Origin: Cannabis sativa
Lineage: Eukaryota > Streptophyta > Magnoliopsida > Rosales > Cannabaceae
DNA length: 64,000 nucleotides
NCBI RefSeq assembly: GCF_029168945.1
Contig: NC_083605.1
Coordinates: 74,232,969-74,296,968, forward strand
Direction of reading: 5' to 3'
Below the pieces are notes generated by a model. That model saw only the letters and a program-made list of their open reading frames with translations, had not been told where the DNA came from and did not search any database. This document shows, piece by piece, positions 50,631-61,930 of the stretch (position 1 is its first letter; every line of letters begins with the position of its first letter). The translations under genes and the position numbers were made by a program.

Positions 50631-51038
50631 TTATCCACACTACTATCATTGCTTCTTCCAAAGATCCATTACCAAATAGTTCCTACAAGCCACCTATTGT
50701 GATTCCCAATTACCTCATTTAATTGAACTTTTGATTCTTTAAAAAAAAAAAAAAGAAAAACAATTATTATATGTATGAATCTATTTTTATAATCATACAT
50801 CGACAGCATATTTTATCAGTATAATATATTACTATTTATATTGACTTGTTTATGAAAGTAAATTTGTGTCCTTCTCTGTGTATATCCTATATACCTCCAT
50901 CACATTAAGCAGCCTCAAGAAGTCAATTGTCTCATCCTTATTAAATATATATAAATATTTTGTTAAATTAAACTATAATATATATCATATACTCACGTTC
51001 GTAAAACTTAAAATACTTTTTATAATTCCAATAATATT

Positions 51039-51075
51039 TGACCAAACAATGAATTAAACCACTTAACTATAAATA
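51039..51075 (+). promoter_or_regulatory. W-box and TATA box of LEA_2 copy 4
   Basis: TTGACC at 51039-51044 (ATTTGACCAAAC) and TATAAATA at 51068-51075, 150 bp before the start codon; matches the pair at copies 2 and 3. Confidence 0.65.
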
Positions 51076-51224
51076 TCATTAACCCACAAACACTACCACC
51101 ATAGAGTTCTAGATTCATTTCAAGAGAAAACATATACCAAAACACATACTATTATTACATACCTCTATATACATTGATCATATTATTTATATATATATAT
51201 ATCTTCCTTAGATCTTTAATTAGA

Positions 51225-51935
51225 ATGGCTGAGAACAAGGATCAAGAATTGGCCAAAGCTAATGGATACAACAAAATTGATCAAGAATTGGGGGATTTAT
51301 CATTAGCTGAAGAGCTCAAAAAGAAGAAAATGACCAAAATAGCCAAATATATTGTGGCTGCTTTTCTAATTTGTGTGGTTATTGTTATTATGGTCTTGGC
51401 ACTAACTATCATGAAAGTTAAGTCTCCACAAGTGATGATATTAGAGAATGCTCATATCCAAACATTGACCACTACTAATTCTTCTTTTGATAAGAGCTTC
51501 TCAACCCAAATTAGGATTAAGAACACCAATTTTGGGCTCTACAAGTTCGAATCCACCACCCTCAACTTCATCTACGACGGAGCCATCCTAGGGCAAGTTG
51601 TCATTCCTAAGGGTAAAGTTGGAAAGATGTCCACCAAAACTATTAATGATGTGATTGTTAGGTTGAGTTCGGCCCAATTACCAAAAAACACTACTGGGAG
51701 TTTGTTGAGTCTGAATAGCTCGGGTAGGATGAGTGGGAAAGTGAAGATTTTAACCATGAAGAGAAAGAAATCGATCATTATCAATTGTAGTATTACTATT
51801 GATGTCGCTCTTAAGAACATTCAGAATTTGCAATGTTGGAGTAAGAGGCCGAAGAGAAAGCCAATGGCGCCTAAACCCAAGAAAACAACACAAAAGAAGC
51901 CTAAGCAAATAAAGAAAACAACAAAAAGAGTATGA
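51225..51935 (+). CDS. LEA_2 domain / NHL-type membrane protein, copy 4
   Basis: Intronless, 236 aa from the ATG at 51225 (MAENKDQELAK); the in-frame codon upstream at 51174 lies in the AT-rich leader and is not matched in the other copies. Charged N-terminus, transmembrane helix about 41-64, LEA_2 domain (STQIRIKNTNFGLYKFEST), and a basic tail (SKRPKRKPMAPKPKK). Compared with copies 2 and 3 the signature NFGPY reads NFGLY, and a stretch near residue 155 (DQDSDELTLGIL) is missing or replaced. More diverged than the 37401/47128 pair, so probably an older duplicate. Function unknown beyond the family. Confidence 0.9.
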   Translation: MAENKDQELAKANGYNKIDQELGDLSLAEELKKKKMTKIAKYIVAAFLICVVIVIMVLALTIMKVKSPQVMILENAHIQTLTTTNSSFDKSFSTQIRIKNTNFGLYKFESTTLNFIYDGAILGQVVIPKGKVGKMSTKTINDVIVRLSSAQLPKNTTGSLLSLNSSGRMSGKVKILTMKRKKSIIINCSITIDVALKNIQNLQCWSKRPKRKPMAPKPKKTTQKKPKQIKKTTKRV

Positions 51936-52974
51936 ACAATGTATTAAGTATTCATTCATGTTTAGAGTGTTATCCTCTAATTTTATTTGTTTGTAAACTG
52001 ATGAATGATAGTATTTTCTTTTCTTCATACTTTCTATTAGGCATTAATTTATATGAACAATTCATAGCAAAAAAGGGAAAGACGAACTTTATGATATTTC
52101 AGTTTATCACGTATGTTTAAAAAACTTTAAATTTATTTTCGGTATTGTAAATTATTCGAACTTTTTCAAAGATTTATAAAGATGATGTTATAATTATAAC
52201 AAATACCGCCATGAATTAATTTTATAAAAAAATATATTTTGACATGTATCTTTTTTAAGCTTGTAAGTTGACTAAAAGATTATAATAGGAGGTTGATGGT
52301 AGTCCTTCTTCTTATGCTTATTTTATATTTTTTAAAAAAATATTATTGGCAAACTTTAGTAACATTTGTGTATAGTGTGTATATATTAGCTAGCTGCATA
52401 CTTTTTATTTATTTTCACATTTTTGGAAAAATAGAATTAAAAATTGTCAAAAAGTCTTTCTTCTTCAATAATCTTCTATTGTTATTCTCTTGCTTCGCCC
52501 TTTCTCTGTCATTGATGATCTCTTCATCCCCTTCTTTTTCACTACGATTCATCAAGACTTGCTGTTTTAGCGTTGTTCATGTGCTTTCTTTCTGTTTTGA
52601 CCTCAAGAGAGAAAAGATTAGTACCGAGAAAACTTATGGATTAATATGTTTGCCTGAGTTAAGACATGGGTACATTAAGGATAATACTGTAAATATGGGT
52701 TAGATTTTTTGACACGGTACGAGCTTGGAAAGTACGAGCACTAGGCACCAAAAAAATGTAGGCTTAAACACGATATGACACAAAAAATATGTCTTTAAGT
52801 ACGACACGAGAAGTATGAAAGAGACAACATGTAAGTACAAATAGACCAACACAAAAAGCGCAGCACGCAACAAGCCCGAGAAATAAAAAACGTTATAATT
52901 TATTAATAATAATAATGAGATATGTATTTATTAATTATTAACACGAACTCTGCTACTTAATTCACTCTGCTCAC
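51936..52974. other. Spacer between LEA_2 copy 4 and copia element 2
   Basis: No gene supported. The 136-codon ORF at 52293-52703 is low-complexity and hydrophobic and has no family resemblance. 52,720-52,880 has several CACGA/ACGAG-type motifs of a kind common in dispersed plant repeats. Confidence 0.5.
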
Positions 52975-53190
52975 TGTTAGACTAGTTGGTCAGTTAGCCG
53001 TTTATTCGGTTATTGATCTTTAACTAGAGTTAGCTGAGTTTGTTATTATTTTGGTTAAGTTAGTTGTTGAGTCTGTTATGATTAGTCAAAGTCTTTCCCT
53101 CTCTCTTGTATATATATATCCCTGCCTTTCCTTTCTCTGTAACTATCACATTCTTTTCATCAAATAAAGTTCTTTTCCTCTTTCGCATTA

Positions 53191-53202
53191 TGGTATCAGA
53201 GC
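53191..53202 (+). other. Primer-binding site of copia element 2
   Basis: TGGTATCAGAGC, complementary to initiator Met tRNA, directly downstream of the 5' LTR; the same site as in element 1. Confidence 0.88.
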
Positions 53203-53396
53203 GGGGAAAGTAAGGCTTTCCCGTGATCCCTCTTCTTCCGCCTCCGTTGCCGTGATTCTCCTCCGGCATCTCTTCCCTGAGCTGATTTCCATCTCAGGCG
53301 TTCCTTTTGTTCTTCCCTGAGCCTTTTCTTATCTCAGGCGCTCCTCCGTTCCTTCTTCTTCGATCAACTTTCTTTTCTTGATCTTCTTTTCTTTAA

Positions 53397-56300
53397 ATGT
53401 CGACTGATAATCAAGCTGCAATCCAAGAAGGACGGAACGATGTTACTCAAAGTACGATTGAAAATCCCTCAAATCCAATCGTGCGAACTAATCAGAACCA
53501 GCAACTAATCACACAGCAGAAAAATCCACTTGAAGACCCCACAGATCCATACTATCTGCACCATGGAGACAATCCAGGAAATGTTCTTGTGTCTCAACTA
53601 CTCACGGGGCAAGACAACTACATGTCTTGGAGTAGGGCAATGCAATTGGCGATTTCAGTTAAAAACAAACTCGGATTCTTGGATGGTACTATTCCTAAAC
53701 CCATGCCTTCTGATTTTATCATGTATAATGCTTGGCTTAGAAACAACAATATTGTTATTTCTTGGATATTAAATTCTGTTTCGAAGGAAATCTCTTCTAG
53801 TATTCTATATGATGAGTCCGCTGCAGCTATTTAGATTGATCTTAAGATCCGATTTCAACAAAGAAATGGACCCCATATATACAACTTAAGAAAGGGATTG
53901 ATGAACTTGAAACAAGAAAATCAATCTATAAGCATGTATTTTACCAAGCTAAAGACTATATGGGAACAATTGTCTAATTACAGACCAACTTGTGTTTGTA
54001 ATGGCTGCACATGTGGTGGTGTTAAAAAATTTCAAGAACATCACCATATGGAGTATGTCATGTCTTTTCTTATGGGTTTATCTGATTCTTTCTCTCAAGT
54101 AAGAAGTAGTATTCTCCTAATGGATCCCTTACCCGAAGTTAATAGAGTTTTCCACTTGGTTACTCAAGAAGAAAACCAGAAGGGAAATACCAGCAACATT
54201 TCTGAACCAAATCCATCCATGGCCTTTGCATTTCAAGGTGATAAGAACAGCAACAACAAGAAGGATTCTCAAGGAAATAAATCACACCCCCCTAAGAGAA
54301 ATAGGCCTTTTTGCACCCACTGCAACATTCTTGGTCACACCATTGAAAAGTGCTACAAGATTCATGGATACCCTCCTGGATATGGGAAAAACAACAACAC
54401 CAAAGATGCCACTGCCAACCAATTTCAGACCAGCAGTGACAGTAGCAAACCCCCTGGAGACAACCAGACTCTTCTCCCTCAATTAAATGATGTTCAGTAC
54501 CAGCAATTACTAAATTTGCTTGCAAATCAGCAACCTGGTATGCCTACTACTGAAACTGGTAATGTGACAGGTAAATCGGGTGTTGTTCTCTCTTGCATGC
54601 CCAATTTTCCCATAAATGGCACTTGGATTTTAGACTCAGGAGCCACAAGGCATATTTGCCATGATATTAACATGTTTCAATGCATATGTGATTCATATCC
54701 TGTTAGACTCATGTTACCTAACAACAATTTTATTCTTGCACATAAAGTAGGAACTGTTGCTGTCTCTAAACAAATCATATTAGAGGATGTTCTTTATGTT
54801 CCTAGCTTCAAATATAACATCATATCCGTGAGCTACTTAACTGATCATAAGTCTCTTAGCATTGAATTCATGACTAACCATTTTTATATACAGGACAAGA
54901 TCAGCAAGAAGGAGATTGGCAGAGGTGAATCCAAGAATGGTCTCTACATATTTGATTCCAATTTCAAGGACTCTGCCATCCTCAATATTACTGCTGAAAC
55001 ATGGCATTCTAGATTAGGACATCTCTCTAATAAGCATTTGAATATTTTGAATAACAAATTGCATTGTAATGCTACTGCCCTTCATAAAAACTCTCCATGT
55101 TACATATGCCCTTTAGCAAAACAAAGGAAGTTGCCTTTTCCTAATAACAATAGTTTTGCTTGTAATATTTTTGATTTGATACATTGTGATATATGGGGAC
55201 CTTATCATGTTGTTTCTCATTCTGGCTATAGATATTTTCTTACCCTTGTTGATGATCATTCTAGGTTTACTTGGATATATCTTCTAAAACATAAATCCGA
55301 TGCTTTGTTTGTCATTCCTCAATTTATTTCATATGTTCAAACTCAATTCAATTGCATGATCAAGTGTTTCAGATCCGACAATGCTCCCGAACTTGTCTTT
55401 AAAGATCTATTCAACAAACATGGAATCCTACATGACTTTACATGTGTTGACACTCCTGAACAAAATGCAGTGGCCGAGCGAAAACATCAACACCTGCTTA
55501 ATGTTGCCCGAGCCTTATGTTTTCAAGCACGGCTACCTATCAAGTTTTGGACTGAGTGTGTCATGACTGCCGCCTACTTGATAAATTGCACTCCTACACC
55601 AAATTTAAAAAATAAAACTCCCTATGAATTGCTTTACAAGAAGGAACCTGATTACTCTCATTTAAGGGTCTTAGGGTGTCTTGTTTTTGCTTCAACACTT
55701 CCAATTCATAGAACTAAATTCGACCCCCGTGCTAGAACTTGTGTTTTCATAGGCTATCCCCAAGGAATTAAAGGGTACAAGCTTTATGATATTAACACAA
55801 AATAAATTTTCATATCTCGGAATGTGGTTTTTCATGAGAAAATATTTCCATTTCATAAACTAAATGAAAGTATTACTAATATTGATCCATTTACTGAATT
55901 AGTTTTACCTTCTTCTCACATCACTAACACACCTATGAGTGATTATCCACCGATTGCAGATGAACAAAGGGACAACACAGAAAATACCAACAATCCTGCT
56001 GCCAATGAACAAAGCATCGAGGAACCAGTCGATGCTCCTCAAAGCACAGAACCGTGTGCTCAAAATCCTGCTGCAACTGCTAATATAGTTCCCAGGAGGT
56101 CCAGCAGGATCTCAAAACCTCCCACCTATCTTCGGGACTTTGAATGTTACTCTTCTATACAGGACAAATCATCTACTCCCCATAGTTTAAATAAATATTT
56201 GTCTTATGCAAGATTATCCGATTCTTACAAAGCATTTATTCTTGCAGTCACTTCCTTAAAGGAGCCACAAACTTACCAACAAGCTATTCAATTCAAACAA

Positions 56301-57812
56301 TGGTTGGATGCTATGGATAATGAACTCACTGCTTTAAGGAATAACAAAACATGGATAGTGGTCCCTCTCCCACCAAACAAGAAAGCAATAGGATGTAGAT
56401 GGGTCTACAAGATCAAATTCAACAGCGATGGTTCAATAGAAAGATTAAAGGCTAGACTAGTAGCACAAGGGTACTCTCAACAAGAAGGACTCGACTTCTT
56501 TGACACCTTTTCTCCTGTGGCCAAAATGGTGACATTCAAACTGCTACTTGCCATATCTACCATAAAGCAATGGCACACTTTGCAAATTGACATTAACAAC
56601 GCGTTTCTTAATGGAGATCTCAACGAAGAGGTTTATATGACCTTACCACCTGGTTTGACAGTCTCTAATAAAGATCACACGGGTCCTCCTCTTGTTTGCA
56701 AATTGCAGAAATCAATCTATGGCCTCAAGCAATCCTCAAGGCAATGGTACAAAAAGCTCACGGATGCTCTCATCCAAGAAGGATTTAAGCAATCACAAGC
56801 CGACTACACTCTCTTTACAAGAGGACACAATGACAACTTTATAGCTATCTTGGTTTATGTCGATGACATAATCCTCACGGGTCCCAACATAGCAGTTGTA
56901 CATCAAGTTCAAGATTCCCTACACCAACAATTCAAGCTTAAGGCTTTAGGTGAGCTAAGGTATTTCCTAGGTTTTGAAATTGCTAAGTCCAAAGAAGGCC
57001 TCTTCATGTCTCAAAGAAAATATACACTACAACTTCTTGAGGATACTGGGTTCACGGGCAGCAAACCAACAAAAACTCCCATGGATCCTAAAACTAGACT
57101 CGATGACACTCAAGGAGAACCTCTCACAAACCCTTCTGAATATAGACAATTAATTGGCAAACTTCTTTATCTCACCTTATCAAGACCGGATATAACATAC
57201 GCTGTCAACAACTTAAGTCAATTCATGGCTGCTCCCCGAACCACACATATGCAAGCTCTACACCACCTAATTCGTTATCTCAAAGGAAGTCCGGGTCAAG
57301 GTCTTCTCTACACGACTAACTCTTCTCTACATCTTAGAGGTTTTTCAGATTCTGACTGGGCTTCTTGCCCCATCACGAGAAGATCAACTACCGGTTTTTG
57401 TATATTCTTAGGGGACTGCCTCATCTCATGGAAAACTAAAAAGCAACCTACTATCTCCAAAAGCTCAGCCGAAACTGAGTATAGGGCCCTTGCTGCCACC
57501 ACTAGTGAGATCACTTGGTTACAATATCTTCTCTCGGATTTGCAAGTTCCACAACATGCACCAGCCTTTATATATTGTGATAATCAGTCCGCCATCCATA
57601 TCGCCAACAATCCTACTTTCCACGAACGGACTAAACACATTGAACTTGACTGCCATTTCATCCGAGACAAGATCAACACCTCTAAAGTTCGACTCATCCC
57701 TGTCTCAAGTACTCTCCAATTAGCTGACGCTTTCACCAAACCCCTCTCGGCTCCTTCCCTCAACACACACATTGGCAAGATGGCTGTACATAATATATAC
57801 AGTCCACCTTGA
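53397..57812 (+). pseudogene. Ty1/copia gag-pol polyprotein with two in-frame stops
   Basis: One continuous frame of about 1,472 codons broken only by TAG at 53832-53834 (in gag) and TAA at 55803-55805 (between integrase and reverse transcriptase); no frameshift. Order: gag-N (PYYLHHGDNPG), zinc knuckle CTHCNILGHTIEKC (about 304), protease LDSGATRH (about 412), integrase HCDIWGP, RSDNAPE, AERKHQH (about 596, 659, 693), reverse transcriptase YVDD (about 1154), RNase H SDSDWASC (about 1318). Catalytic residues are kept. It is a different copia family from element 1 (gag start and spacing differ). It can no longer make the full product on its own. Confidence 0.93.
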
Positions 57813-57992
57813 GTTAGCTGAGTTAGCTGAGTTAGCTGAGTTTGTTATTATTTTGGTTAAGTTAGTTGTTGAGTCTGTTATGATTAGTCAAAGTCTTTCC
57901 CTCTCTCTTGTATATATATATCCCTGCCTTTCCTTTCTCTGTAACTATCACATTCTTTTCATCAAATAAAGTTCTTTTCCTCTTTCGCATTA

Positions 57993-58525
57993 ATTATAAA
58001 TAAGTTAATATAATAGTAAAACTTGCTAAAAAAAAATTTTACACCTACTTGAAGAGTGCGTATTAGAATTTCCCTAACTCAAAGAAGGCATATTAAAATT
58101 TTAACATTAATTGAAGAGTGCGTCCTGATACTTATATCAATTGATTTCTATATTCCTCTAAATGTTGCAGACAAATAATTTAATATCTTATTTAAGTATA
58201 CGATATTTCACTTTGTTCTATTATTGTATCCTATGCTAATAAAATGGTTTATTTCGTCTAATAAATTTAAGGCTTGATTATAGAATGGGATATAGGAGGG
58301 TTTGTTTGTTAACATTCCTCTGTATTTCATAGATTTGGCAACTCAACTCTGTTTTCACAATAGTAAAATTAAGAAACCGGTTTAATATGTAATTACACAA
58401 AGTATGACTTTATCAAAACTTCCATAGATAAATATTGCCAACTTCTAAAAAATATAGAGAGTGAGACTTAAAAAAATGAATTCCAACTTTATAAAAAAAA
58501 GCTCTTCACAATAAAAAAATATATA
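57993..58525. other. AT-rich spacer
   Basis: No gene. TTGAAGAGTGCGT occurs twice (about 58051 and 58112) within related sequence, a short direct repeat about 60 bp apart. Confidence 0.5.
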
Positions 58526-59305
58526 GAGCTCGTTTGGTACGCCGTATAATAGTCATATTGTATTAAATAATAAATAATATTATGTTTAGATAAAGCAATG
58601 TATTGTATTACTTATTACAACCAAATTTTTTAATATAATGTATGTTATATTATTTAATACATAACAAATTATCTATATTAGCTTGTATTATAATATTTAC
58701 AAAGGATTTGGGGTCAACACCAATCTCCAATTCGGACCTGGGACCTGGACCCGGACTCGGACCCCGGACCTAGACCCCAAACCTGGACTCGGATCTAGGA
58801 CTCGAACCAAGACCCAGACTCGGGACCAAGACCCGGACCCGGGACCCAAACCCAGACCCCGACTCGGGACCCGAACTCGGACCCCGACCTGGGACCCGAA
58901 CCCCGACTTGGGACCCAGACCCGGACCCCGACTCGGTACCCAGATTCAGACTCGAGACCTGGACCCGGACCCGGACCTGGGCTCAGACCCGATCCCGGAC
59001 CTCGGACCCAGATCCCAGACTCGAACTCGGACCCGGATCCAAACCTAGACCCGAACCCGAACTCGGACCCGAACCCGAACCAAGACCCAGAATCCGACCC
59101 GAACCCGAACCCGAACACAGACCCGAGACCGGGACTGGGACCCAAATTAAATAATACTAATACAATACAATACAACCAATCTATTAATACAAGTCAATAC
59201 CAACATTGTATTGTATTAAATAATACTAATACAATATAATACAATACAACATAATCCAACACAATACAATACAATACGATACAATATGGCGTACCAAACG
59301 AGCTC
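58526..59305. mobile_element. MITE with GTTTGGTACGCC ends carrying a hexamer array
   Basis: The left end reads GTTTGGTACGCCGTAT from 58532 and the right end, in reverse complement, GTTTGGTACGCCATAT to 59299. GAGCTC sits on both outer sides (58526-58531 and 59300-59305); being self-complementary it can be either target duplication or part of the inverted repeat. Inside are AT-rich arms with many ATACAATACAA units, and the array at 58727-59150. The GTTTGGTACGC type of end and length suit a non-autonomous hAT-like element; superfamily is inference. Confidence 0.82.
58727..59150. repeat. Degenerate GGACCC-type array, copy D (largest)
   Basis: About 425 bp of 6-bp units, mainly GGACCC, GGACTC, CGGACC and CCCGAA. 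It produces long open frames on both strands with Thr-Arg / Gly-Ser-type periodic peptides, which are artefacts of the repeat. It sits inside the MITE at 58526-59305. Confidence 0.92.
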
Positions 59306-59731
59306 ATAAAGAATTCTCTAAATATAGGGAGCTACCTATTTTTTTGCTAAATTTTTTTAATAGTATTTTAATCAAAAGCATTATTATTTTTTTCATTATT
59401 TTATTAAATAATTTTATTTTAAAAAAAATAATTATAATTATAATTAAAATAATGAAACATTAACTAGAATATGTAGGATTGTTGAAGCAAAAAAAAAAAA
59501 AAAAAGCTCTTTATTTTAATTCTTTAGCTATATAAATTAAAATTTGACTTAAAAAATAAAAAATAAAGAGTGATTTGAGAACAAAATAGTATACATACCT
59601 ATATGATATCTAAAACCAATCTTCTTATTATGCCATATACTCGCTTTAGTTATAATTATTTATTACACTACTCCTAAATTCCTAATAATAGTACTATAAA
59701 TATGTTATTTTGTATTTTTTCAAACCAAATT

Positions 59732-60130
59732 TTCCAAAACACTACTACTACTTTTATGGGAGCTTTTCCACCCAAATTAGAATTATAAACACCCATTAAT
59801 ATTCGGGCTCTACAAGTTCGAATCTCGCCACCCTCAATTTCATCTACGACAAAGTCACTAAAACAAGTTGTCATTTCTAAGGACAAGGCCGGAATGAAAT
59901 CCGCGCCCCCACCAAAAAAATTAACAATATTGTCATTTTTGTGTTTAGCTCAACTCAATCGCCAAACAATGCTCAACTCGGGAACGTGTTGATCGCCGCC
60001 AGAGCGTTGACTCTGAGTGGCTAGATCGGCTAGGATGATGAATGAGAAAGTGTAAAGCTTAAAGAAAGAAGAAAAAAATCCATTAACATGAATTGTACTA
60101 TGCAAAATGCTATTGAAGTGAGAAATTGAG
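59732..60130 (+). pseudogene. LEA_2 / NHL-type pseudogene, copy 5
   Basis: Aligns by eye with copies 2-4 from the CCAAACA...TTGA region before the LEA_2 domain to the AATTGTA...ATTGATGT region near the end (for example CTACAAGTTCGAAT and CAAGTTGTCATT are exact). There are frameshifts and stops throughout, and no N-terminus or transmembrane part. A CTATAAATAT like the family TATA box lies near 59693, only about 40 bp before the homology, so the 5' coding part was probably deleted. Same strand as the other four copies. Confidence 0.85.
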
Positions 60131-60467
60131 TTGTAAAAGTTGGAAGATTGAAACTTTCTTGTTAAGCTTTTCAATCTAGCTACTTCATGATTATTCTTTG
60201 TGGATTTGGTTTTAAAATTATATATATTAGACCTTGAATTTTATTTTATTTTTTTCATAGTCGTGCTTGGTGATAATAAATGTAATATCCGCTAACTCCG
60301 AAAGGGTATTTTTGTAATTTTATTTAGCTGAGAGTATTTTTTTTATGTTACATATTTATGGATTTAAATATGTATGGGATTATTTTTATGATGATATAAT
60401 ATTTGATTTTATTGGCATGTGTATAATGCCTAATAAATACATATGTCTGGATATTGTTATATGGGTA

Positions 60468-60469
<2 letters not shown>

Positions 60470-60516
<47 letters not shown>

Positions 60517-60553
60517 GTTATTATTATTATTATTATCATTATTATTATTATTA

Positions 60554-60584
<31 letters not shown>

Positions 60585-60591
60585 GATGATG

Positions 60592-60630
<39 letters not shown>
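60470..60630. repeat. (ATT)n microsatellite, 161 bp, interrupted
   Basis: About 50 trinucleotide units with a few changes (GTT, ATC, ATG). It lies inside the gypsy LTR and creates long artefact ORFs of poly-Tyr and poly-Ile. Confidence 0.97.
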
Positions 60631-60634
<4 letters not shown>

Positions 60635-61439
60635 TATATACAAACGTACGTACGCATAAACGGAACACACAAACCGAACCCCTATTTTGGTGGAATGGGA
60701 ATCGCTCCACTTCGGTTCAATGCGATATTTTGCTTGGGTTTAAACACGATAGAAATTAGGTTTTAAACTCTATTTTCGTTCACCCAAAACAGAGAACCAA
60801 CGAGAGAGAGAGAGCACGTATACGGCGTATACGGTACCGAAAACTTTCGTTTCTTCAAGCGGAGTGAAACCTGGGTGAAAGTGGGGGTTTGGGATCACTT
60901 ATATACGACCTAAGGAAGCTTTTTAACGTGGTATAAGGGGCGGAAGTCGTCGTTTTGAGATTCGCCATTTTTGAAGCTTCAAAGGTGCGGCTTAGTTACG
61001 GACTCAAATTCGAACGTGTTTAAGCTTGTTCTTGGGTCAAGGGAGGTTATATTTGAGTGCATGGGACCCTAAGGATTGTTTTTGACGTAAGAAATCGAAG
61101 CTTTGACGTCCAAAACGAAAATCCAAAATTTTGACTCCATTAAAGGCGGTACACCGCCAACGAAGAAGACAACCCCGATCTGCCTTCTCGGACCATTTTT
61201 CTTGATCGTTTTGAGGTCCTGAGCATTGTGGAGAGCTTCCCCAATCGAAAGGACGCTTCAAGAGCCATCGGAGACAAAGTTACACTTTACCGGCGACGAA
61301 ACCGACGAGAACGCCGGCGACCGCGTTCTGACCGTTTCTGAGGTGTTTTTCTTAGATATTTTTGTATATTTTGATTCCTTATTTTATTCTAAGGTGCTTG
61401 GTGAAGTTTCATAATTTTCTGAATTTATTTGGAATTATT

Positions 61440-61930
61440 GTGAATTATTTAGTATAATTCATAGATTAATTATGAAAAATACTTAGATTACTCAGAAAAA
61501 TCTAAATATATTTTATATGATTAGTTATGAGATATAAACTATTGCAAAATTGGTAGATTCGAATTTCGGTTAATTTTGTATTTTTCATGAATTATTTGTG
61601 TTATTTATTAAATTAATTATGAAAAATACTTAGGGTGCTCAGAAAAATCTAGATTTATTTTATATGATGGACTATGATATATAAACGGTTATAAAATTGG
61701 TAGATTGAATTTTCAGGCGATTATGTATTTTTCATGAATTATTGATGTTATTTCTTATTTAAATTATGAAAAATACCTAGGTTGCTTAGAAAATTCAAAG
61801 AAAATTAATTATGACTTATTACAGATTATAAGGTGTATTAGAAGAGTTAGATTTGGTTTTTAATTAATTTTGGTATTTTTCATGAATTTACTTAATTAAT
61901 GCTTAAGTTAATTATGAAAAATAGATAAGT
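61440..61930 (+). repeat. Fourfold diverged repeat within gypsy LTR
   Basis: A unit with TTAATTATGAAAAATACTTAG, then AGAAAAATCTA, a TATGATNNNNTATGA stretch, and TTTTTCATGAATTATT recurs at about 61,469, 61,613, 61,762 and 61,909, spaced roughly 145-150 bp. It is probably an internal tandem amplification in the LTR. Confidence 0.7.

Larger units (their letters stand above)
52975..57992 (+). mobile_element. Ty1/copia retrotransposon 2, degenerate
   Basis: The 5' LTR seems to start with TGTTAGACTAG at 52975 and ends at about 53190, just before the primer site TGGTATCAGAGC (53191-53202). The 3' LTR is short: the last 160-odd bases (GAGTTTGTTATT ... CTTTCGCATTA, to about 57992) are identical by eye to the 5' LTR, but the first 50-odd bases and the polypurine tract are missing, replaced by GAGTTAGCT repeated three times (57811-57837). 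The coding part has two nonsense codons. No target duplication was certain, so the outer ends are approximate. Confidence 0.88.

Noticed and set aside
52293..52703. 136-codon hydrophobic ORF, possible small membrane protein
   Set aside because: Low-complexity AT-rich coding, no recognisable family, and no promoter or duplicate elsewhere in the window.
53832..55805. Programmed readthrough of the two stops in copia element 2
   Set aside because: The second stop is TAA, which is rarely read through, and the element has also lost its polypurine tract and part of its LTR; simple decay is the better explanation.
58683..59175. Long periodic ORFs on both strands (Thr/Arg/Asp/Pro and Gly/Ser/Phe repeats)
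   Set aside because: A hexamer array opens frames on both strands by default; no signal, domain or conserved neighbour.
60345..60759. Poly-Tyr and poly-Ile ORFs
   Set aside because: Translation of the (ATT)n microsatellite inside the gypsy LTR.
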